In this document: positions 55,655 to 64,000 of the stretch, in pieces
Numbering within the stretch: position 1 is the first letter of the stretch
How the letters are laid out: each line of letters starts with the position of its first letter
Source of the DNA: Acinetobacter sp. ANC 5054
GTDB lineage: Bacteria > Pseudomonadota > Gammaproteobacteria > Pseudomonadales > Moraxellaceae
Reading direction: 5' to 3'
Length of the DNA stretch: 64,000 bases
NCBI RefSeq assembly: GCF_002135295.1
Contig: NZ_NEGG01000005.1
Span: 179,754-243,753, forward strand
Position numbers and translations under genes: made by a program
Notes under the pieces: generated by a model
Told to the model about the DNA's origin: nothing
Seen by the model: the letters and a program-made list of their open reading frames with translations, nothing else
Databases searched by the model: none

Positions 55655-55767
55655 GCTTGACGGAGCGCAGGTAATACCCTGCTGAGATCATTCCAATTTA
55701 GCCTTGCTAAGTTTAAGGATGAGTACCGTTGAACCTGATCAGGTTAAGACCTGCGTAGGAATCAAGC
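55655..55767 (+). promoter_or_regulatory. Thiamine pyrophosphate (TPP) riboswitch
   Basis: Complete thi-box: P1 is closed by GCTTGA (55655-55660) and TCAAGC (55762-55767). The core GCTGAGA (55681-55687) and GTTGAACCTGATCAGGTT with CTGCGTAGGAA (55751-55761) are all conserved. It is followed by a 127-bp leader to the thiC ATG. TPP binding would lower thiC expression. No obvious terminator follows, so control by translation start is more likely than attenuation. Confidence 0.95.
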
Positions 55768-55774
55768 CATCTAA

Positions 55775-57790
<2,016 letters not shown>

Positions 57791-57830
57791 ATCTTAAAAA
57801 AAATCTTTTGTATTCAAGAAAATCTCGGTT

Positions 57831-57855
57831 AGGATGAAATAAAAGATTTCATCCT
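57831..57855 (+). promoter_or_regulatory. Perfect 10-bp inverted repeat just before nudF
   Basis: AGGATGAAAT (57831-57840), AAAAG, ATTTCATCCT (57846-57855). It ends 11 bases before the nudF ATG, next to the presumed ribosome site (GATTAGAG), and has no T-run. It may control translation start rather than end a transcript. Confidence 0.5.
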
Positions 57856-57866
57856 GATTAGAGCTT

Positions 57867-58487
57867 ATGAATATTATTAAACAGGCCACATATAACAATA
57901 AAGACTACGTCATCGAAGCTCGCGAATATCTATTTAAAGGGTTCATTCAGGTCGAAAAAGTTAAACTTCGTCACCGCTTATTTAATCAACACGCCATGAT
58001 TCCAACCATCCAGCGCGAATTAATTCGTCGTCCTGAAGCGGCGGGTGTCTTAATTTATAATGATAAGCAACAAAAATTTGCCCTCATTGAGCAATTTCGA
58101 ATTGGTGCCATCAACGATACGGAGTCACCATGGCAGCTGGAAATTATTGCAGGCGTTTTAGATGGTGATGAATCGCCAGAAACCTGTATTCGTCGTGAAA
58201 GTTTAGAAGAATCTGGCTGTAAAATTGATGATTTACAGCATTTATTTAGTTTCTATCCATCGGCTGGTGCTTGTGCAGAACTATTTCATCTATATAGTGC
58301 AGAAGCGACATTACCTGAACACGGTGGTGTATTTGGTATGCCCGGCGAAGGTGAAAATATACAACTACATATTTTAAACTATACCGATATTTCAACTTTA
58401 CTAACCAATGGTCGGCTAAAAAACGCACCTGTCATTATGGCCTTGCAATGGTTACAACAGCACATACATACTACAAGGAATGTCTAA
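57867..58487 (+). CDS. nudF: ADP-ribose pyrophosphatase (Nudix)
   Basis: Hydrolyses ADP-ribose to AMP and ribose 5-phosphate; 206 aa. The Nudix box runs from G96 to G117: G96...E102...R110E111...E114E115.G117 fits GX5EX7REUXEEXG, except that the hydrophobic U is Ser112. The surrounding PWQLEIIAG and FYPSAGAC segments are typical of ADPRase. It overlaps the possible longer start of cpdA, so the two genes are probably co-transcribed, as in E. coli. Confidence 0.92.
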   Translation: MNIIKQATYNNKDYVIEAREYLFKGFIQVEKVKLRHRLFNQHAMIPTIQRELIRRPEAAGVLIYNDKQQKFALIEQFRIGAINDTESPWQLEIIAGVLDGDESPETCIRRESLEESGCKIDDLQHLFSFYPSAGACAELFHLYSAEATLPEHGGVFGMPGEGENIQLHILNYTDISTLLTNGRLKNAPVIMALQWLQQHIHTTRNV

Positions 58488-58497
58488 GGGGAAGGAC

Positions 58498-59301
58498 ATG
58501 ACTTTAAGGGATACGCAACAATACGACTGGACCATTGTCCAGATTTCGGACACTCACTTAATGGATCAGGAAGATCTTGAGTTTGTCCGCATGAATCCAG
58601 AACAAAGCTTTCATGATGTGATTCAACATATTCAGCGCAATCAACATCCTGTAACCGCACTTGTTCATACGGGCGACTTAGCACAAGTGCCAGTCGAAAA
58701 GACTTATGCGCGCTATTTAAACTATATGCAGCAACAAGGTTTTCCATACTATCAAGTACCAGGAAATCATGATGACGCGACATACTTTCCATTTATCGAA
58801 CAACAAGACCAAGCACATATTGTCCATTATGGAAAATGGAGCATAATTCTGCTGAATAGTGCTGTCAAAGGCAAAGTGGATGGCTGGGTTGCCCAACAGC
58901 AGCTTGAGCAACTCGATCAGTTACTCGGTCAATATGCGCAGCAACACATCATTATTGCCTGCCATCATCATCCTTTCGCCATGCAGTCGCATTGGATTGA
59001 TCAACATAAACTAAAAAATACCGAACACCTGATGGATGTGATTTCACGGCACCATAATGTCAAAATTGTACTTTGTGGTCATGTGCATCAAGACTCGTGT
59101 AATGAATGGCACGGCATTCAATTTTTATCGACGCCATCGACCAGTGTACAGTTCAAACCTTTTAGTGAAAATTTTGCGCTCGATGAAGCTTTACCGGGCT
59201 ATCGTGCACTCTATCTGAATGATAATGGTGAATTTAAAACGGAAGTAATTCGCGTCAAATTAAAGCAGCCTAAAATTAATCTTGAAATTTCAGGTTATTA
59301 A
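58498..59301 (+). CDS. cpdA: 3',5'-cyclic AMP phosphodiesterase CpdA
   Basis: Metallophosphoesterase that degrades cAMP; 267 aa. The metal ligands are all visible: D18-T-H20, G59D60, GNHD (89-92), CHHHP (155-159) and GHVH (194-197). I start at the ATG 58498, which has AAGGGG six bases ahead; an ATG at 58480, overlapping nudF, would add six residues. It lowers cAMP and so would dampen a Vfr/CRP-type response. Confidence 0.92.
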   Translation: MTLRDTQQYDWTIVQISDTHLMDQEDLEFVRMNPEQSFHDVIQHIQRNQHPVTALVHTGDLAQVPVEKTYARYLNYMQQQGFPYYQVPGNHDDATYFPFIEQQDQAHIVHYGKWSIILLNSAVKGKVDGWVAQQQLEQLDQLLGQYAQQHIIIACHHHPFAMQSHWIDQHKLKNTEHLMDVISRHHNVKIVLCGHVHQDSCNEWHGIQFLSTPSTSVQFKPFSENFALDEALPGYRALYLNDNGEFKTEVIRVKLKQPKINLEISGY

Positions 59302-59411
59302 CTTTTCAATTTGTTTTTTTTGCATTACTTTATGGCATTCAAAGGAAAAGCGATAGTTAGAATCCAAACATCAAAGACTATCAATAAGCAAAAAAAGTCT
59401 ATATGATGACG

Positions 59412-59441
59412 ACCCCCACAGAAGGAAACTCTGTGGTGGGT
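59412..59441 (+). promoter_or_regulatory. Strong hairpin in the dksA leader
   Basis: ACCCCCACAGA (59412-59422) pairs with TCTGTGGTGGGT (59430-59441) with one bulged base, around AGGAAAC. The loop contains AGGA. It is about 70 bases upstream of the dksA start and has no T-run, so it is a leader structure, not a clear terminator. Confidence 0.55.
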
Positions 59442-59510
59442 GGATAAAAAACTTGCATATCACCATATTTTTTGCGTATAGATATATGCATATGATGAGG
59501 AATGCCCTAT

Positions 59511-60038
59511 ATGGCGAATGACAACCAAAATCAAGTCTTAGACGAACAAACTGATGTAGTAGACGAGAAGTCTACAAAACGCGTGCGCAAAACAAAGCCA
59601 AAGGCGACTGATGGTGGTTCTACTGCGAGCTTATTTGGTATTGAGCCTTATCAGCCTAAAAAGAATGAAGAATACATGTCTGAAGGCCAGCTTGAGCACT
59701 TCCGCCGCATTTTATTGGCGTGGAAAGCTGAGCTGATGTCTGAAGTAGACCGTACTTTAAACACCATGCAGGATGAAAATACTGCACTGCCTGACGTGAA
59801 CGACCGTGCAACGCAGGAAGAAGAATTTGCGATTGAATTACGTACGCGTGACCGTGAACGTAAATTGATCCGTAAAATTGAGCAATCAATCGAAGCGATC
59901 AAAAACGATGACTATGGTTTCTGTGAAACCTGTGGTATCGAAATTGGTCTACGTCGTTTAGAAGCTCGACCAACTGCGACCTTATGTATCGACTGCAAAA
60001 CCCTTGCAGAGATCAAAGAGAAGCAAAATAACGGTTAA
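59511..60038 (+). CDS. dksA: RNA polymerase-binding transcription factor DksA
   Basis: A 175-aa ppGpp co-regulator that enters the RNA polymerase secondary channel and adjusts rRNA and amino-acid promoters. The coiled-coil tip acidic residues D95 and D98 (LPDVNDRA) are present, and the four-Cys zinc finger is intact (C138, C141, C159, C162). The N-terminal extension of about 40 residues is longer than in E. coli. Start at ATG 59511: GAGGA lies 9 bases before it, and too close to ATG 59502. gluQ follows 4 bp after. Confidence 0.95.
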   Translation: MANDNQNQVLDEQTDVVDEKSTKRVRKTKPKATDGGSTASLFGIEPYQPKKNEEYMSEGQLEHFRRILLAWKAELMSEVDRTLNTMQDENTALPDVNDRATQEEEFAIELRTRDRERKLIRKIEQSIEAIKNDDYGFCETCGIEIGLRRLEARPTATLCIDCKTLAEIKEKQNNG

Positions 60039-60042
60039 TTAA

Positions 60043-60960
60043 GTGTTAAGTAATCCCTCCCTAGCCCTCCCTTTAGAAAAGGGAGGGAAAGTTGCAGAGC
60101 ATTACGTGGGCCGGTTTGCGCCATCGCCAACCGGCCCTTTGCATTTTGGTTCTTTAATTACCGCAGTCGCAAGTTACTGCGATGCCCGCGCCCACCAAGG
60201 TCGTTGGGTCGTTCGTATTGAAGACACCGACATCCCTCGCATTTACCCCTGCAGTGAAGATCATATCTTACGTTCAATTGATGCCTTTCAATTTGAACCC
60301 GATGCCGACATCATTTTTCAAAAAGACCGTCTCGATATTTATGAACAGGTCATTGAGCAATTGCATACACAAGGCTTAGTCTATGCCTGCCAATGCACGC
60401 GTAAAATGCTCGGTTCCAATCACATTTATCAAGGTACCTGTCGAGAGCTCGGTTTAGCACTCAAAGATCAAGCCATTCGCGTTAAAGTCGATGATCAAGA
60501 CATTTGCTTTATGGACCGTCTGCAAGGCACACACTGCTCAAATCTCATGCGAGATTTAGGCGACTTTGTATTAAAGCGTCGTGATGGCATTATCAATTAC
60601 CAATTGGCTGTGGTGGTGGATGATTATCTGCAAGGTATGACCCATGTGGTGCGCGGTGCAGATCTGCTCGACAACACTGAACGTCAAATCTGGTTAGCTC
60701 AAATACTCGGTTATCCTAAACTCGAATATATGCATTTACCCTTAGCGATGAATGACCAAGGGCAGAAACTGTCCAAGCAAAATATGGCCCAAGCCCTCGA
60801 TCTGAACCAAGCGCCAGCGCTATTACAACAAGCCTTCGCTGCCCTGCAGCAAGCACCTGTTGACTTAGATACACCACGAATTATGCTACAGCAAGCCATT
60901 GCACAATGGGATATTGAACGTATTCCACATCGCCTGACCTTAGCGCAGATTTATCAATAA
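60043..60960 (+). CDS. gluQ: Glutamyl-Q tRNA(Asp) synthetase
   Basis: Truncated GluRS-like enzyme that attaches glutamate to queuosine-34 of tRNA-Asp; up to 305 aa. It has the HIGH-type PSPTGPLHFGS, the zinc site C-x-C...Y-x-x-x-C (CQCTRK..YQGTC) and the KMSKS-type KLSKQ. The usual gluQ start is about 8 residues before GRFAPSP. Here the frame extends to GTG 60043 through a palindromic element, so the true start could be GTG 60106 or another codon nearby. dksA-gluQ is the usual operon. Confidence 0.88.
   Translation: MLSNPSLALPLEKGGKVAEHYVGRFAPSPTGPLHFGSLITAVASYCDARAHQGRWVVRIEDTDIPRIYPCSEDHILRSIDAFQFEPDADIIFQKDRLDIYEQVIEQLHTQGLVYACQCTRKMLGSNHIYQGTCRELGLALKDQAIRVKVDDQDICFMDRLQGTHCSNLMRDLGDFVLKRRDGIINYQLAVVVDDYLQGMTHVVRGADLLDNTERQIWLAQILGYPKLEYMHLPLAMNDQGQKLSKQNMAQALDLNQAPALLQQAFAALQQAPVDLDTPRIMLQQAIAQWDIERIPHRLTLAQIYQ
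60055..60087 (+). repeat. REP-like palindromic element at the start of gluQ
   Basis: CCCTCCCTTT (60065-60074) and AAAGGGAGGG (60078-60087) form a 10-bp perfect stem with an AGA loop. An extra CCCTCCCTA copy precedes it at 60055-60063. The composition and form are like small repeated palindromes in this genus. It lies within the open frame of gluQ. Confidence 0.7.
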
Positions 60961-61040
60961 AGCGTCGTCACACGACTCTAGCAATCAATCTCGCATGGAT
61001 ATGCTTTAATGAATGAAGTTATGTGTGTCTGGAGATGGCG

Positions 61041-61280
61041 ATGTTTTTTATTTTTGGATTAGGCCCGAAAACCAAAGTCATTGAAAAAAATCAGTTTACA
61101 TGTCCCGTGTGTCGTACACGTAGCCAGTATGAGCTAAAACAGCAACGCCATTATTTTTCTTTATTTTTTATTCCAATGATTCCGCTGTCTAAAGCCAAAG
61201 CCAGCTTTGTGAAGTGCTTACACTGTGGAACAGAAATGCCCGCTCAAGTTCTCGAACATGCACAACCTGATCCACAGTGA
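61041..61280 (+). CDS. Small zinc-ribbon protein
   Basis: A 79-aa protein. FTCPVCRTRS and VKCLHCGTEMP give a four-Cys zinc ribbon with a hydrophobic segment between the halves (YFSLFFIPMIPLSK). Start at ATG 61041, six bases after GGAG; ATG 61035 is also in frame. The family is uncharacterised. It converges on ftsW, with 7 bp between the stops. Confidence 0.75.
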   Translation: MFFIFGLGPKTKVIEKNQFTCPVCRTRSQYELKQQRHYFSLFFIPMIPLSKAKASFVKCLHCGTEMPAQVLEHAQPDPQ

Positions 61281-61287
61281 AGCTTAC

Positions 61288-62484
61288 TTAGAAGCTTGAT
61301 TCTTCTTTGCTTGGATTGACGTCTTTGGTGGTGGAATCAATCTTCAAGATCAGACTGACCATCACTGCACAAATAATCAAAGATGAACCACCATAACTAA
61401 TAAACGGCAAGGTCAAACCTTTAGTCGGCAGCATCCCCATATTCATGCCCGCATTCACCAAAATCTGCAGCAAGAAAATGATACTAATACCATAAGCCAA
61501 ATAGCCCGCACGTAAGTACTGATGGCGCAAGGCACGATGTCCAATACGAATACAGCAGACGAGCATGACAAAAGACAAGCTGAGTACCGTAAAGATGCCT
61601 AAGAATCCAAACTCTTCACCTAAAACTGCCAGCATAAAGTCGGTATGTGCTTCAGGTAGATACGACATTTTTTGGATACTGTGCCCTAAGCCGACGCCAA
61701 CCCATTCACCACGGCCAAAAGCCATAAGTGCATTGGATAACTGATACCCCGCCCCCAATGGATCACTCCATGGATTGGAGAACGACATTAAACGTTCTAA
61801 ACGGTAAGGTTCAAAGAGAATCAAGAACACAAATGCCATGATGATCGCACCAAAGGCGATGGCGAACTGGATCAGTGGTGCACCCGCAAGGAAGAATACG
61901 CCCAACATAGTTAAGGCAATCACGACGGTTGCCCCTAAGTCAGGTTCAGCCATAACAAGCCCAACCGTTGCCGCCATGATGACTGCAAGTCGTACCAGAC
62001 CTTTAATATTATTACGTACTTCTTCCGCACGTCGTACCACATAGTCAGCGGTAAAAATCGCCATCATGACTTTGGCGACTTCCGAAGCCTGTAAGGTAAA
62101 GCCTGCAATACGAATCCAACGCTTAGAACCGTTGACCTCCGTCCCGACTGCCAATACAGCAGCCAGTAAGATGATGGTAATGATCCATAAAAAGAAAGTA
62201 TTGTTAAACCAGACATTCAGCGGCACTTTATAGGCGATATAGGCAGCAGCAGCGGCTGCGGCAATCGAAATCCCATGGCGTGAAATGTAATGGAAGGCAT
62301 TTTCATGCATACGTTCTGCATAAGGCATCGATGCCGATGCCACCATAATTGAGCCGATACACAATAATGCCAATACACAGAAAATTAACACATTGCGCAC
62401 GTTGACCTCGGCAGGTAACCGAGGAATCCAACGTTCTACAACTTCGTTTATTCTATTTATGGTCGTCTGAGCTAACCCAGCCAT
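61288..62484 (-). CDS. ftsW: Peptidoglycan polymerase / cell-division protein FtsW
   Basis: SEDS-family protein that polymerises septal peptidoglycan with FtsI; 398 aa, ten membrane helices. The SEDS marks NPWSDPLGAGYQLSNALMAFGRGEWVGVGLGHSIQKMSYLPEAHTDF and LPFISYGGSSL are present. It is 21 bp downstream of murD and translated from the same transcript; the ribosome site is AAGGAAAG. Confidence 0.96.
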   Translation of the reverse strand: MAGLAQTTINRINEVVERWIPRLPAEVNVRNVLIFCVLALLCIGSIMVASASMPYAERMHENAFHYISRHGISIAAAAAAAYIAYKVPLNVWFNNTFFLWIITIILLAAVLAVGTEVNGSKRWIRIAGFTLQASEVAKVMMAIFTADYVVRRAEEVRNNIKGLVRLAVIMAATVGLVMAEPDLGATVVIALTMLGVFFLAGAPLIQFAIAFGAIIMAFVFLILFEPYRLERLMSFSNPWSDPLGAGYQLSNALMAFGRGEWVGVGLGHSIQKMSYLPEAHTDFMLAVLGEEFGFLGIFTVLSLSFVMLVCCIRIGHRALRHQYLRAGYLAYGISIIFLLQILVNAGMNMGMLPTKGLTLPFISYGGSSLIICAVMVSLILKIDSTTKDVNPSKEESSF

Positions 62485-62505
62485 ACAACTTTCCTTATCG
62501 TTGTT

Positions 62506-63894
<1,389 letters not shown>

Positions 63895-63962
63895 TTAGCA
63901 CTTTGCTGTTTTGAATGCTTTTTATGTTTGCATTTTCTGGCAGTTTTTTTGTGTCTGCACGT

Positions 63963-63994
63963 AAAAAAACCGCCATAACAATGGCGGTTTTTTT
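63963..63994. terminator. Terminator upstream of murD, belonging to a neighbour outside the window
   Basis: AAAAAAACCGCCAT (63963-63976), AACA, ATGGCGGTTTTTTT (63981-63994). It stands before the murD start, so it most likely ends a transcript entering from the right, isolating murD-ftsW. Confidence 0.85.
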
Positions 63995-64000
63995 ATTTTT

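Noticed and set aside
61281..61300. Paired AAGCTT sites between the zinc-ribbon gene and ftsW as a terminator
   Set aside because: There is no T-run on either strand and the stem is short.

Overview
The window is a stretch of chromosome from a gammaproteobacterium of the genus Acinetobacter (Moraxellaceae). The sequence is AT-rich and the genes are densely packed. The SDR gene at 13020 closely matches what I remember of the Acinetobacter fatty acyl-CoA reductase Acr1. The cell-wall (dcw) genes are split, with rsmH at the left edge and murD-ftsW at the right. A fused mrpAB antiporter operon is also present. I see no prophage, insertion sequence, integron, CRISPR array or rRNA. Almost everything is vertically inherited core genome, so anything new is more likely to be a modified protein or a leader element than an acquired island.

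Layout. 1-5.3 kb: start of rsmH, two tandem sulfate-binding proteins, a small exported protein, gltX and tRNA-Glu. 5.4-10.8 kb: a membrane zinc-ribbon protein, czcD, a Sel1-repeat protein, ettA and metY. 11-19.2 kb: a DUF2167 pair, acr1, an FAD monooxygenase, hisIE, a compact UvrD-like helicase and an ABC-type ATPase with degraded catalytic motifs. 19.5-25.7 kb: the Mrp Na+/H+ antiporter operon (AB fused, C, D, E, F, G). 26-33.2 kb, all on the minus strand: tpiA-secG-tRNA-Leu-four initiator tRNAs, then rimP-nusA-infB-rbfA. 33.5-37.9 kb: pilBCD-coaE. 37.9-44.5 kb: a DMT transporter, rlmB, ppnP, recN, an exported protein, algH and ruvX. 44.6-49.2 kb: an AaeA/AaeX/AaeB-like efflux operon facing an IclR-family regulator. 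49.4-54.2 kb: alkB, an ABC exporter, phoU and a TolC-family channel. 54.5-61.3 kb: a lipoprotein, a TPP riboswitch with thiC, nudF-cpdA, dksA-gluQ and a zinc-ribbon protein. 61.3-63.9 kb: murD-ftsW.

Genes that probably work together: the sulfate-binding proteins with metY (sulfur assimilation); rimP-nusA-infB-rbfA with the tRNAs (transcription and translation start); pilB, pilC and pilD (type IV pili); the Mrp subunits as one complex; the DUF1656/HlyD/FUSC genes as one efflux pump; nudF with cpdA (nucleotide turnover).

The observations most worth a second look are the ATPase at 17762, which has a good Walker A motif but has lost the signature, catalytic-glutamate and switch-histidine residues; four tandem initiator tRNAs with an unusual U1.U72 end; a REP-like palindrome that appears to have been read into the start of gluQ; structured leaders before dksA and nudF; the IclR/efflux control region; and the long upstream region of recN with repeats. 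All calls come from reading the sequence and remembered family knowledge. No database search was run.
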